Numbered from the stretch's first letter, positions 33,556 to 42,305 are shown. The stretch: 64,000 bases of DNA from Streptomyces nitrosporeus (GCF_008704555.1 NZ_CP023702.1:2356001-2420000); one strand, 5' to 3'. Program-made: numbers and translations. Notes: generated by a model not told the origin, from the letters alone.

Positions 33556-34785
33556 GTGACCATCAGCGACCTGGAGTCAGCTGTCCCCGCCGAGGCGGAG
33601 GCGCAGACCTTCCCGTACAAGCGCCAGTGCCCCTTCACTCCCCCGCGCGCCTATGCCGAGATGACCGAGAAGGACGTCTCGCAGGTCACTCTGGACGGTT
33701 CCGGCCTGCGCATATGGACGGTGACGAACTATCAGACGATCCGTGAGCTGCTCACCGATCCGCGGCTGAGCGCCTCCCGCAGGCACGACAACTTCCCCTT
33801 CTACTTCGTGGCCCCGCCGGAGTACCGCACCGAGACCTCGTTCATCGGTTACGACGGCAAGGAGCACAGCAGTACCCGCCGCAAGGCCGCGCTGACCTTC
33901 ACCCACCGGCAGGTCCAGCGGCTGCGTCCTCGGATCGAGGAGATCGTCGACGACCACCTGGACCGGATGCTGGCGATGGAGGGCCCGGTCGACTTCCACC
34001 GGGTCTTCTCGCTGGCCGTGCCGATGACGGTGATCTGCGAACTGCTCGGCATCCCGCAGGACCAGCACGAGTTCTTCATCAAGCACGGCACCGCGCTGCT
34101 CGGCGGGCACAGCTCGACCGAGGAGCGGCAGGCCGCGATCGTCGAGGTCAACGCCTACATCAGCGAGCTCATCCAGCTGAAGAAGAAGGAGCCGGGCGAG
34201 GACCTGCTCAGCCGGGCGATGGCCGACTACGAGGCGTCCGGCGAGGAGTACACCGACCGCGACCTGTTCAACATGGTCCGGCTCCTGATGAACGGCGGCC
34301 ACGAGACGACCGCCAGCCAGATCTCCCTGGGCACGGCCTGCCTGCTGGAGAACCCCGACCAGCTGCAACTGCTGCTGGACGACCCCTCGCTGGTGGTCCC
34401 GGCGGTGGAGGAGCTGGTGCGGTTCGCGACCATCGGGGACACCGCCGTGCCCCGGGTGGCGCTGGAGGACATCGAGGTCGCCGGCCAGGTCATCCGCAAG
34501 GGCGACGGCATCCTCTGCCTCGGCCTGGCCGCCAACCGCGACCCGGAGGTCTTCCCCGAGCCGGAGAAGCTGGACATCCGCCGGGGCAGCCGCAAGCACC
34601 TGGGCTTCGGGCACGGGGTCCACCACTGCATCGGGGCGGACCTGGCGCGCCTGGAGCTGCAGATCGTCTGGAGCAAGCTGTTCCAGCGCGTCCCGACGCT
34701 GCGGCTGGCCAAGCCCTTCCTGGAGATCCCCCGCAAGGAGGGCGCCGTGATCTACGGCCTGTGGGAACTGCCCGTCACCTGGTGA
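33556..34785 (+). CDS. cytochrome P450
   Basis: A 409-residue class I bacterial P450. The I-helix motif is NGGHETTAS (246-254), the ExxR segment is EELVRF (285-290), and the haem loop is FGHGVHHCIGADLAR with ligand Cys358. The start is GTG 33556, from which the protein reads VTISDLESAV. The electron donors are encoded at 36608-38217 on the same strand, beyond the exporter gene. It likely hydroxylates or epoxidises the polyketide; the site is not deducible. Confidence 0.94.
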   Translation: MTISDLESAVPAEAEAQTFPYKRQCPFTPPRAYAEMTEKDVSQVTLDGSGLRIWTVTNYQTIRELLTDPRLSASRRHDNFPFYFVAPPEYRTETSFIGYDGKEHSSTRRKAALTFTHRQVQRLRPRIEEIVDDHLDRMLAMEGPVDFHRVFSLAVPMTVICELLGIPQDQHEFFIKHGTALLGGHSSTEERQAAIVEVNAYISELIQLKKKEPGEDLLSRAMADYEASGEEYTDRDLFNMVRLLMNGGHETTASQISLGTACLLENPDQLQLLLDDPSLVVPAVEELVRFATIGDTAVPRVALEDIEVAGQVIRKGDGILCLGLAANRDPEVFPEPEKLDIRRGSRKHLGFGHGVHHCIGADLARLELQIVWSKLFQRVPTLRLAKPFLEIPRKEGAVIYGLWELPVTW

Positions 34786-34795
34786 CGGCCCCGGC

Positions 34796-34836
34796 GAGGG
34801 GGGTGCGGGAGCGCGGGAGCGCCCCGCACCCCCCTC
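34796..34836. terminator. hairpin after P450
   Basis: GAGGGGGGTGCGGG (34796-34809) pairs perfectly with CCCGCACCCCCCTC (34823-34836), loop 13 nt, 10 bp after the P450 stop codon. It is the first of two stem-loops between convergent genes. Confidence 0.75.
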
Positions 34837-34864
34837 TTCCCGTGCGGGCTCCCGTACCGCTTCG

Positions 34865-34914
34865 CGCACGACGGCACCCCCCGCGACCGGTCCGCGGGGG
34901 GGTGCCGTCGTGCG
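34865..34914. terminator. second, longer hairpin between P450 and exporter
   Basis: A 21-nt arm beginning CGCACGACGGCACC (34865-34885) pairs with 34893-34914 with a single bulged G. It is placed just past the exporter stop at 34936, so it is well positioned to terminate the leftward transcript, with the shorter hairpin serving the rightward one. Confidence 0.75.
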
Positions 34915-34935
34915 GGAAGGGGCCGCCTCTCTTCC

Positions 34936-36423
34936 TCAGGCCGCCGCCCTCCCGCCGCCGCCCTCGTGGAGGGCCGGCCTCTTCCGTACCGGCACGAACA
35001 GCGCGGCCACGAACCCGGCCACGGCGAACAGGGCGGCTCCGGTGAGGGCGAGGCCGTAACCGGAGGCCAGCGCGTCGGCAGGGGCCGCGCCCTCGGCTGC
35101 CCGGCCGTCGATACGGGCCGTGGCCAGGGCCGCCAGGACCACCAGGCCGGCGGCGCTGCCCAGTTGCCGGGTGGTGTTGAGGAGGCCGGAGGCGAGCCCC
35201 GCCTGGTGCGGGGGCAGACCCGCGGTGGCCGCGTTGGTGGTGGCGTTGAGCACCGCGCCCATGCCGAACCCGAGGAGCGCGGCCGGCCCGAGGACGTCAC
35301 CGGTGTAGCCGGAGCCCGCGTCGACCGCGGACAGCCAGAACAGGGCGGCCCCGGACAGGCCGAGCCCGCCGAGCAGGATCGGCCGCGGCCCGGCCCGGGG
35401 CACCAGGCGGGCCACCCCCCAGCCTCCGAGGGCGATACCGAGCGAGAGCGGCAGATAGCTCAGCCCGGTGTGCAGCGGGCTGTAACCCAGCACCTGCTGG
35501 AGGACCAGGGTGAAGAAGTAGAAGGTGCTGAAGAGCGCCGCGATACCGAAGAAGGCCACCGCGTTCGCCGCGGCGACCGACCGGTTGCGGAAGACCCCCA
35601 GCGGCACCAGCGGGTCGCGGGCGTACGTGGCCTGGATGACCACGAAGGCGGCGAGCAGCGCCACCCCGCAGACCAGCGGCCCGAGCACCCGGGCGGATCC
35701 CCAGCCGTAGGTGTGGGACTCCGCGACGCCGTACACGGTGGCCATCAGCCCGGACGTCACGGTCAGGGCGCCGGGCAGGTCGAGTCCCCGGCCCGGGCCG
35801 TTCCGGCGCGGACCGGTCTCCGGCACGGACCAGCGGACGGCGGCGAACAGCAGGACGCCGATGGGGGCGTTGACCAGGAAGATCCAGCGCCAGGAGAAGT
35901 ACTCGATGATCACCCCGCCGGCCAGCACACCGACCGCGCCGGCCGCCCCGGAGACCGCGCTCCACCATCCGAACGCCTTGGCGCGGGCGGCCGGTTCGGT
36001 GAAGGTGGTGCCGAGCACGGTGAGGGTGGCGGGGGTCATGACGGCCGCCCCGAGGCCCTGGAAGGCGCGGGCGAGCACCAGGGTCACCGGATCGTGGGCC
36101 GCTCCCCCGACCACACTGGCCAGGGTGAACAGCCCCACGCCGAGCAGGAAGACCCGGCGCTGGCCGAAGAGGTCGGCGAGCCGCCCGCCGAGCAGCAGGA
36201 AGCCGCAGACCACGACGGTGTAGGCGTTGTTCACCAAGTGCAGGTTGTGCTGGTCGAAGCCCAGGTCACCGGCGATGACGGGCAGGGCCACGTTCACCAC
36301 CGAGGCGTCCAGTACGTTCATGAACTGGCCCAGGCAGCAGGCGGCCAGGACGAGCCGCAGCCTCCGGCCGCCGACCGCGCCGGGGGGCGGGGCCGTGTCA
36401 CGTGTCCGATCGGTCACTGTCAT
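34936..36423 (-). CDS. MFS drug exporter, DHA2 (14-TMS, EmrB/QacA type)
   Basis: A 495-residue integral membrane protein with about 14 hydrophobic segments. Signature motifs: MNVLDASVVNVALPVI in TMS1 (motif D1), GGRLADLFGQRR (motif A), LARAFQGLGAAVMTPATL (motif B), and GWWSAVSGAAGAVGVLAGG (motif C, antiporter). Such proton-drug antiporters export the cluster product and confer self-resistance. ATG 36421-36423 is used; a frame start at 36621 overlaps the divergent ferredoxin gene. It is divergent from the ferredoxin gene, with a 184-bp shared promoter region. Confidence 0.95.
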   Translation of the reverse strand: MTVTDRTRDTAPPPGAVGGRRLRLVLAACCLGQFMNVLDASVVNVALPVIAGDLGFDQHNLHLVNNAYTVVVCGFLLLGGRLADLFGQRRVFLLGVGLFTLASVVGGAAHDPVTLVLARAFQGLGAAVMTPATLTVLGTTFTEPAARAKAFGWWSAVSGAAGAVGVLAGGVIIEYFSWRWIFLVNAPIGVLLFAAVRWSVPETGPRRNGPGRGLDLPGALTVTSGLMATVYGVAESHTYGWGSARVLGPLVCGVALLAAFVVIQATYARDPLVPLGVFRNRSVAAANAVAFFGIAALFSTFYFFTLVLQQVLGYSPLHTGLSYLPLSLGIALGGWGVARLVPRAGPRPILLGGLGLSGAALFWLSAVDAGSGYTGDVLGPAALLGFGMGAVLNATTNAATAGLPPHQAGLASGLLNTTRQLGSAAGLVVLAALATARIDGRAAEGAAPADALASGYGLALTGAALFAVAGFVAALFVPVRKRPALHEGGGGRAAA

Positions 36424-36607
36424 ACGGGCACACTGCGCCGCCGTGACGGACCGGGGGTCGGCCCGCGGTGGGGAACCGGTCGAGGCGCCGGAGGCGGTCG
36501 AGAGGGGCTCCACCGCGCCTGCAGAGGGATGACCCACAGTCCGGTTTCCGTAAGGGCTGTCCCGTCGTCCCGCCCGGCCGGCCGATATTCCCCGAGGAGA
36601 GCTAGCC

Positions 36608-36931
36608 ATGGCCAAGATCACCTACCAGCATCCCAACGGAACCGTCACCGTGGTCGACGTCGAGGCCCCGAACACGGTCATGCGCGGTGCGAAACTCAAC
36701 AACGTCGAAGGCATCGAGGCCCAGTGCGGCGGTTCCGCCCAGTGCGGCACCTGCCATGTGTACATCGACCCGGCCAACACCCTGCCGCTGCCCGCGATGG
36801 ACGACGTCGAGGACGACGTCCTGTACGGAACGGCCTGCGAACGCTCGGAGTTCAGCCGGCTGAGCTGCCAGCTCCCGGTGTCCGACGCGATCGACGGACT
36901 GCTGGTGCACCTCCCCGAGGCCCAGAGCTGA
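36608..36931 (+). CDS. [2Fe-2S] ferredoxin
   Basis: A 107-residue ferredoxin of the adrenodoxin/putidaredoxin type. Cluster ligands are visible as C-x5-C-x2-C (QCGGSAQCGTCHVY, about residues 40-53) and a fourth Cys in the GTACERSEFSRLSC region. It carries electrons from the flavoprotein encoded next door to the P450. Its stop overlaps the ATG of the reductase gene (TGATG). GAGGAGAGC precedes the start. Confidence 0.94.
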   Translation: MAKITYQHPNGTVTVVDVEAPNTVMRGAKLNNVEGIEAQCGGSAQCGTCHVYIDPANTLPLPAMDDVEDDVLYGTACERSEFSRLSCQLPVSDAIDGLLVHLPEAQS

Positions 36932-38217
36932 TGGCCGCCGACTCCGTGGTCGTGGCGGGGGCCGGCCAGGCCGGGGCCGACACCGCGGCGGCGCTGCGCG
37001 CCAAGGGCTTCACCGGCCGCATCACCCTCATCGGTGACGAACCGGGCGGGCCCTGCGACCGGCCGCCGCTGTCCAAGGGCTATCTGACCGGTGCGGTCGC
37101 CCCCGAGGAGACCGTGCTGCGCCCGCCGTCCTTCTACGCCGCCCAGGACATCGAGCTGATGGCCGGCCACCGGGTCGCCTCGGTCGACCGCGACCGGCAC
37201 ACCGTCTGCCTGGCGTCCGGGCTGCGGCTGCCCTACGGCACGCTGGTGCTCGCGACGGGCTGCCGTCCGCGCACCCTGCCGGTCCCCGGCGCGTCCCTGT
37301 CCGGGGTGCTGACGCTGCGCGGCACCGCCGACGCGGAGGACCTCCGGCTGCGGCTCAGCGGATCGCCGAAGCGGGTCGTGGTGGTCGGCGCGGGCTTCAT
37401 CGGCCTGGAGGTGGCGGCCACCGCGCGCGGGCTCGGCCACGAGGTGACGGTGGTGGAGGCACAGCCGCGGGCCCTGGCCCGGGCGCTCACCCCCGTCATG
37501 GCGGAACGGGTCGTCACCGGACACCGGGACGCCGGGGTCCGCGTGCTGCTGGGCCGTGAGGTGACCGCGCTGTACGGCGACGGCACGGGCCGGGTCCGGG
37601 TGATGGAGCTGGACGGCGGCGAACGGATCGCCGCGGACCTGGTCGTCGTCGGGATCGGGGTGGTCCCGAACACGGACCTGGCCCTGGGCGCCGGACTCGG
37701 CGTCGGTGACGGCATCGTGGTCGACAGCCACCTGCGGACCGACGACCCGGACATCTACGCGATCGGTGACTGCGCCCGCTTCCCCAGCCCGTACGCCGGC
37801 CGGCACATCCGCCTGGAGTCGGTGCAGAACGCCACGGACCAGGCGCGCTGTGTCGCGGCGGCGATCTGCGGTGAACCGGCCCCGTACACCGCGGTGCCCT
37901 GGTTCTGGTCCGAGCAGTACGGCCTGCGGCTCCAGATGGCGGGCCTCACCGCCGCCCCGGACGAGACCGTGACCGTCGGCGACGTGGCGGGCGGGCGGTT
38001 CTCCGTCCTCTGCTTCCGCGGCGGCCTGCTGATCGGCGCCGAGTCCCTGAACCGCCCCGCCGACCACGGCATCACCCGCCGCCTGCTGGCCGCGGGCACC
38101 GGCCCGTCACCCGAGGCGGCCCGGGAACCGGGCTTCGACCTCAAGACCTTCGCCCGGCCCCCCGCGCCTGTGCGGGGCCGGGCACCCGTCCAGGAGAGAC
38201 AGACCACCCCTGTCTGA
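36931..38217 (+). CDS. ferredoxin reductase (FAD, NAD(P)H)
   Basis: A 428-residue flavoprotein of the putidaredoxin/rhodocoxin reductase family: FAD Rossmann VVVAGAGQAGADTAAALRAKG, DRPPLSKGYLTG, NAD(P)-binding VVVVGAGFIGLEVAATARGLG (about 148-168), and YAIGDCARF (FAD). It reduces the adjacent [2Fe-2S] ferredoxin, completing a dedicated three-protein P450 system. Coupled by a one-base overlap (TGATG) to the ferredoxin gene. A hairpin (38272-38335) follows. Confidence 0.94.
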   Translation: MAADSVVVAGAGQAGADTAAALRAKGFTGRITLIGDEPGGPCDRPPLSKGYLTGAVAPEETVLRPPSFYAAQDIELMAGHRVASVDRDRHTVCLASGLRLPYGTLVLATGCRPRTLPVPGASLSGVLTLRGTADAEDLRLRLSGSPKRVVVVGAGFIGLEVAATARGLGHEVTVVEAQPRALARALTPVMAERVVTGHRDAGVRVLLGREVTALYGDGTGRVRVMELDGGERIAADLVVVGIGVVPNTDLALGAGLGVGDGIVVDSHLRTDDPDIYAIGDCARFPSPYAGRHIRLESVQNATDQARCVAAAICGEPAPYTAVPWFWSEQYGLRLQMAGLTAAPDETVTVGDVAGGRFSVLCFRGGLLIGAESLNRPADHGITRRLLAAGTGPSPEAAREPGFDLKTFARPPAPVRGRAPVQERQTTPV

Positions 38218-38271
38218 ACCACCGCGGCGAGACGGCCCGGCGCGAGGGTGCGCGGGCGGCCGGAGGAGCCC

Positions 38272-38335
38272 GACCGCGCCGGGCGGAACCCGCGCCGGAG
38301 AACCGCCGGCCGCACGCCGGAGGACCGGCGCGGTC
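38272..38335. terminator. hairpin between convergent genes
   Basis: GACCGCGCCGG (38272-38282) and CCGGCGCGGTC (38325-38335) are exact inverted copies around a 42-nt GC-rich loop that can itself pair. It lies between the reductase gene and the convergent gene ending at 38334. Confidence 0.5.
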
Positions 38336-38699
38336 AGGCCGGCGCCCTCTCGATGGCCTCGAAGACGTCGGCGTCGGTCTCCTGCTGCCAGGCAGGCAGA
38401 TCGGCCCAGTCGGCCACGTATCCGGGCTTCGGGTCCTCGAAGTGCTTGAACATCTGAGCCGTCCAGCACGTGGCGACGAAGCGGCCCTTCTGCTCACGGG
38501 ACAGACGTACCGTGGTGCCGCCGCTGACCTCGACGAAGTGGCGGACCTGCTCGTGGACGGCGCCCGCCGCCTCCCGCTCCCATTGCGGAGTGCCGTCCCA
38601 CGGCGTGACATAGCCGGCCTTCGGCTCACCGGGGAAGTGCCGGAGGACTCCCGCGATCCATGCCTCCCGGAACAGTCGTGCACCCTCGGTCTGCGACAT
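38334..38699 (-). CDS. hypothetical protein with two internal repeats
   Basis: A 121-residue protein not assigned to a named family. It is built of two similar halves: AGVLRHFPGEPKAGYVTPWD...PQWEREAAG (about 14-50) and AQMFKHFEDPKPGYVADWA...PAWQQETDA (about 80-115), sharing the pattern [LF]-x-HF-x(3)-PK-x-GYV-x-W-x(4)-P-x-W-x-x-E. I use ATG 38697-38699 with AGAGGGGTGG upstream; a GTG at 38717 would overlap the regulator stop. It is downstream of and almost coupled to the XRE/TPR regulator, so it is probably its functional partner. Confidence 0.75.
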   Translation of the reverse strand: MSQTEGARLFREAWIAGVLRHFPGEPKAGYVTPWDGTPQWEREAAGAVHEQVRHFVEVSGGTTVRLSREQKGRFVATCWTAQMFKHFEDPKPGYVADWADLPAWQQETDADVFEAIERAPA

Positions 38700-38713
38700 A
38701 CCCACCCCTCTCG

Positions 38714-39967
38714 TCACGGCGTGCCCGGAACGGCGATCTCCGCCCCCAGCTCCGCCACACGGCGGTCATGGCCCAATGGCCTGAACTCCTTGCGCAGGCC
38801 CAGGAGTTTACGGACGACATAGCCGGACCCGGAGGACCTGGCCAACGCGAGGGCCTCCCTCCCGTACTCCACGGCCTGTTCCCCGTCCCGCCGCCTCGCA
38901 CCGACGGCAGCCAGATCGGTGAGAACCGCTGCACGTCTCCGGTAGGACTGCCCGGGTGCCAGGGCCGTCTGCTCCAAGGCGCTCTTCAAGGCCCTCTCGG
39001 CCAGATCGAGACGGCCGAGTCGTACGTAGCGTGATCCTCGCTCCTCGGCCAGTCGCGCGCCGTCGAACCGGAGCCAACCGACGTCGAGGCTTTCCGGGGT
39101 GAGGTCGCGGACGGTCTCGGCCCGGTCCATCGCGCGCTCGCATGCATCCAGGTCGCCGAGCCCGGCGTACGCCTCGGCCTGGACGGATGCGACCCAGTGC
39201 CGGGTCGAGAGGCGGCTGTCCCCTCGGCCGGCCAGTCGCTCGGCCGCGCCAAGGATCTGCGCAGCCTGCTGATAGCGCTGCTCGGACATGTCCACGTAGG
39301 CGTGACGGACCAGCGCGCAGGCCCACAGGTCGTACGCCTCGGCGTCCTTGCCGACCGACGCGGCAAGCGCGTACGAAGCGGCGGCATCGGAGTACCGGTT
39401 ACCGTCGAACGCCACCTCACCAGCCAGTTGGAAGAGATCGGCAGCCGCGCCCAACAAATGCCGTGTACTTCCACGGGAGCCCGCAAGCGCCTCGTTGAGT
39501 GTCGTCAACTGGTCCCGGACCACGGGGTAGACGGACCCCTTGGAACGAGCGAGTCGGTAGACCTGCCAGAGATGCCCGTTCATGCGCGCGAAGTCGGCAG
39601 GCGCTCCCCGGCGGACGCCCTCGGCCAGAGCCTCGGCCTCCTCAGCAGGCAGAGCGGTCAGAGCACCACTGACCGTCAATATGCGGAGGAACTCACGGCG
39701 GATCATTTCGTCGGGGTCTCCCACACTTGAGGAGTCGCTGGAACGGAGACCGGGGGCCTCCTGGTCTGCGGCTCGTGGCGGCTTCAGGAAGATGTCCAGC
39801 TCGCGAAGACCGATGCCGAGGGCTGCGGCCAGACAGCGCCGCTGAGGCGGCTGGGGAGCCACCCTTCCACTTTCCCAGCGTCCGACCGTTGTGCGGTCCA
39901 CACCGAGCAACTCAGCCAATTCCTCCTGACTGTAGCCCAGTGCCCGGCGTTGTTCCGCCAGTCCCAC
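38714..39967 (-). CDS. XRE regulator with tetratricopeptide-like C-terminus
   Basis: A 417-residue protein. Its N-terminal HTH_XRE is clear (GLAEQRRALGYSQEELAELL, then RTTVGRWESGRVAPQPP, residues 1-45). A Ser-rich linker follows, then helical TPR-like repeats (about 170-400; for example YSDAAASYALAASVGKDAE, QRYQQAAQILGAAERLAG, LDLAERALKSALEQT). Such regulators are frequent in Streptomyces; the TPR part binds peptides or proteins. The start is GTG 39965-39967 with GAGAGGAG upstream. It lies inside the cluster but has no biosynthetic relatives around it. Confidence 0.88.
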   Translation of the reverse strand: MGLAEQRRALGYSQEELAELLGVDRTTVGRWESGRVAPQPPQRRCLAAALGIGLRELDIFLKPPRAADQEAPGLRSSDSSSVGDPDEMIRREFLRILTVSGALTALPAEEAEALAEGVRRGAPADFARMNGHLWQVYRLARSKGSVYPVVRDQLTTLNEALAGSRGSTRHLLGAAADLFQLAGEVAFDGNRYSDAAASYALAASVGKDAEAYDLWACALVRHAYVDMSEQRYQQAAQILGAAERLAGRGDSRLSTRHWVASVQAEAYAGLGDLDACERAMDRAETVRDLTPESLDVGWLRFDGARLAEERGSRYVRLGRLDLAERALKSALEQTALAPGQSYRRRAAVLTDLAAVGARRRDGEQAVEYGREALALARSSGSGYVVRKLLGLRKEFRPLGHDRRVAELGAEIAVPGTP

Positions 39968-40117
39968 GGCGCTCCTCTCACCGGCTTCGGCCTTTTCGGC
40001 GCCCGTGCACGGATCTGCGCCAAGACTGCCGCATCAATGCCGTGGAGATCCCGGACTCCCGGCGGTTTCCTGGATATCCCCCCGGACGAGCAAGGGGATT
40101 CACAAAGGAGTTCGGTA

Positions 40118-40375
40118 ATGATCACGAGAGGCGAGGCTTCGAGACCCGTCCCGGACGACATCGCGCGGGCTGGGGGCCAGGCCGCCGGCCGGCGCGTCCT
40201 CATGAGAATCAGGGTCTCCCGTGACTCCGGCCGGACGTGGGGCCGGCCGACAGAGGTTCGGGAGGTCGAGAACCCGGTGGCTCCCCCCGATCCCGTCAGC
40301 TTTCCCTCATGCCTGTGTCCTCGCTGCACAGGTTGCCCGCCTCACTCCAGCAGTCCTCTTCAGGTGAAAGCGTGA
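40118..40375 (+). CDS. small hypothetical protein
   Basis: An 85-residue protein preceded by a strong AAAGGAG ribosome binding site. The middle reads RVLMRIRVSRDSGRTWGRPTEVREVENP, and CLCPRCTGC near the C-terminus could bind a metal. Small proteins of this layout accompany XRE regulators in Streptomyces. No function is known. The stop overlaps the next gene's ATG (TGATG). Divergent from the XRE/TPR gene. Confidence 0.72.
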   Translation: MITRGEASRPVPDDIARAGGQAAGRRVLMRIRVSRDSGRTWGRPTEVREVENPVAPPDPVSFPSCLCPRCTGCPPHSSSPLQVKA

Positions 40376-40704
40376 TGCGGTGCGTGCACTGGCACCAGGT
40401 GCCCTACGGCCTGGTACGGGAAGTACAGGAGCGATCGGCCGCCCCGTACATCGACAGGGCGGTGCAGTGCCAGCTGCCCGCGCACGACGAGGATGAGCAC
40501 TTCGGTCTCCTCGCCGACATCGGCGCGTACGGGACCGCGCTGTGGCTCCGCTGGCACGGGACGGACGAGGTGGAACTTGTCGTGCTGCCGGACTGTCCGG
40601 TGGCCGCCCCGGGTCCTGACGGTGAGGGTTGTTGTCTGTTCGCCGGCCACGCCGAGCAGCACACCTGGGAAGACGCCCTGGAGGAGGTCTCGCGCACCAA
40701 CTGA
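40375..40704 (+). CDS. small hypothetical protein
   Basis: A 109-residue acidic protein not recognised as a named family. It has the segments GLLADIGAYGTALWLRWHGTD and VELVVLPDCPVAAPG, then a Cys-Cys pair, FAGHAEQHTW, and an acidic tail. It is translationally coupled (TGATG) to the preceding 85-residue protein, forming a two-gene unit divergent from the XRE/TPR regulator. Probably part of the same regulatory module. Confidence 0.7.
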   Translation: MRCVHWHQVPYGLVREVQERSAAPYIDRAVQCQLPAHDEDEHFGLLADIGAYGTALWLRWHGTDEVELVVLPDCPVAAPGPDGEGCCLFAGHAEQHTWEDALEEVSRTN

Positions 40705-41047
40705 TCGCGAGCCCGAACAGGTGCCGGGCTCTCGCCCGCCTCCAACGAACGGTGCGGGGGCTGCGGTGGCAGCGGCGCCGACTCGTCCGGCAAGACCGGT
40801 CTCGATACCGACAGGGGCTCCTGCTCGACTACCGTCGGGTTTTCCATGGGCGTCGGCCGATGTCCCGTCGCCGGGGTCCATTGCATGATGCCTTGTCAGG
40901 AACTGACTCCAAGAGCCACGTGGGCTGGTGCCCGCTGGGCTCCGGACGTGCCGGAGCGCGGTGGAAAGCCCCGCGCCTCCCTGCACGGCCATGAGCGGAC
41001 ACCGCCGTACAACCTGGCACAGATCCCCGGAGCACTCAGAGGGGAGC

Positions 41048-41074
41048 CTTGAGCCTTCGCCCCGGAGGCTCAAG
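41048..41074. terminator. hairpin
   Basis: CTTGAGCCT (41048-41056) pairs perfectly with AGGCTCAAG (41066-41074), loop 9 nt, in the convergent region left of the flavin hydroxylase gene. Confidence 0.55.
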
Positions 41075-41120
41075 GGATCTCAACCGTTCCAGGTGGTTCC
41101 GCCGCCCTCAGCCGCACGAC

Positions 41121-41150
41121 GGAGGGGCGCCCACCGCGGGGCGCCCCTCC
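41121..41150. terminator. strong hairpin terminator of the flavin hydroxylase operon
   Basis: GGAGGGGCGCCC (41121-41132) pairs perfectly with GGGCGCCCCTCC (41139-41150), loop 6 nt, 16 bp past the hydroxylase stop codon (41166-41168). A likely factor-independent-type terminator. Confidence 0.8.
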
Positions 41151-41165
41151 TCGTTGTTCAACCGC

Positions 41166-42305
41166 TCACTCGACCGGGCCCAGCAGTACCGCCGAGTAGG
41201 TCTTGCGGGCCGACGTGTCGTACTGGAGCGCGACATGGCTGGTGGCGGACGTGATGTCCCGCCAGAAGCGCTGGAGGGCGTGCTCCTCGCCGAGGCCGCC
41301 GGTACCCGCCGCGCCGACCAGCAGGGTGACCGCCTCGCGGAGGGTCTCCGCGGCGTAGGTGGCGTTGCGCTCGTTGCGGGCCATGTGCTCGGGCGTGAAC
41401 AGGCGCCGGTCCAGCACCTCGGCGTTCTGCGTGACGAGGGCGCGGGCCGCGTCGATCCGGCCGGAGGCCCGGAGGACGGTCAGTTCGGCACTCTCGCTGC
41501 GCCGCCTGCCGGTGATCGACCCGGCGCACGCCGCCAGGGCCCCGGCGGCCGCCCCGACGACCGGGGCGATGAAGCTGAGGCTGCCGACGGCCTGGAAGGG
41601 CACGTTGTGGACGGGCACGGTGGAGGTGGCGTTGCGGCCGCTGAGCATGTCGGTCCGGTCGAAGGACAGGTACGCCGGTACGAACACGTCGTCGACGACG
41701 ACGGTGTGGCTGCCGGTGGCCCGCATACCGACGCTGTTCCAGGTCTCCTGCACGGTGTACGCGCCCCGGGGCAGGGTGAAGAAGCGCAGCCGCGGCGGGC
41801 CGTCGCCGCCCGGTACGGCCGCGCAGACCATCACCCAGTCGGCGAAGTCGACGCCGCTGACGTAGGCCCAGCGGCCGGTGACCTGCCAGCCGCCGTCCAC
41901 GGCACGGGCCCGCCCGGCCGGCATGAGGCCGGTCGCCACGACCGTGTCGGGGCTCGTGCCCCACAGGGCCTGGTGGCCTTCCTCGGGCAGGTGGGAGGCG
42001 AAGCGCGCGGAGTACGCGGCGAGCGAGGCGCACCACGCGGAGGCGGCACAGCCCTCGCCGACCGAGACCACGGCCCGGGTCAGCTCGTCGAAGGTGCCCT
42101 CGGTGCCGCCGAAGCGGGCGGGGGCGAAGTGCCGGGCGAAGCCGGCTTCGCGTATCGCGTCGGTCACCTCACGGGGGAGGGCCCGGCCGGCGTCGGCGTC
42201 CGGTGCGTGCAGGGCCGCGAGCGGCCGCAGCCGGTCGGCGGCGGCGGCGAGGCCGGTGTCCTGGGCGGCCGCGGTGGCGGGGGCGGCCGGCGCGTCCACG
42301 CTCAT
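41166..42305 (-). CDS. flavin-dependent hydroxylase (acyl-CoA dehydrogenase fold, ActVA-ORF5-like)
   Basis: A 379-residue protein of the group D two-component flavin monooxygenases (HsaA/HpaB-C/ActVA-ORF5 relatives). It has an acyl-CoA-dehydrogenase N-domain (REAGFARHFAPARFGG, CAASAWCASLAAYSARF), a beta domain with VTGRWAYVSGVDFADWVMVCA, and a C-terminal helical bundle. It lacks the catalytic Glu context of dehydrogenases. It would use FMNH2 delivered by the flavin reductase at 43886 to hydroxylate the aromatic core. Its start overlaps the stop of the SRPBCC gene (42302-42305). Confidence 0.88.
   Translation of the reverse strand: MSVDAPAAPATAAAQDTGLAAAADRLRPLAALHAPDADAGRALPREVTDAIREAGFARHFAPARFGGTEGTFDELTRAVVSVGEGCAASAWCASLAAYSARFASHLPEEGHQALWGTSPDTVVATGLMPAGRARAVDGGWQVTGRWAYVSGVDFADWVMVCAAVPGGDGPPRLRFFTLPRGAYTVQETWNSVGMRATGSHTVVVDDVFVPAYLSFDRTDMLSGRNATSTVPVHNVPFQAVGSLSFIAPVVGAAAGALAACAGSITGRRRSESAELTVLRASGRIDAARALVTQNAEVLDRRLFTPEHMARNERNATYAAETLREAVTLLVGAAGTGGLGEEHALQRFWRDITSATSHVALQYDTSARKTYSAVLLGPVE

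Larger units (their letters stand above)
40705..41165. other. 461-bp convergent intergenic region
   Basis: No coding sequence is supported; frames in this stretch are short, without ribosome binding sites, and mutually overlapping on both strands. It holds two hairpins near its right end (41048-41074 and 41121-41150), suited to end transcription of the gene at 40375 and of the flavin hydroxylase operon. Confidence 0.5.

Noticed and set aside
29889..33746. 1285-residue open frame on the plus strand
   Set aside because: It runs antisense through the KSIII, citramalate synthase and racemase genes, has low-complexity G/A/V/R-rich composition, no family resemblance and no ribosome binding site. 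It is a shadow of high GC coding sequence.
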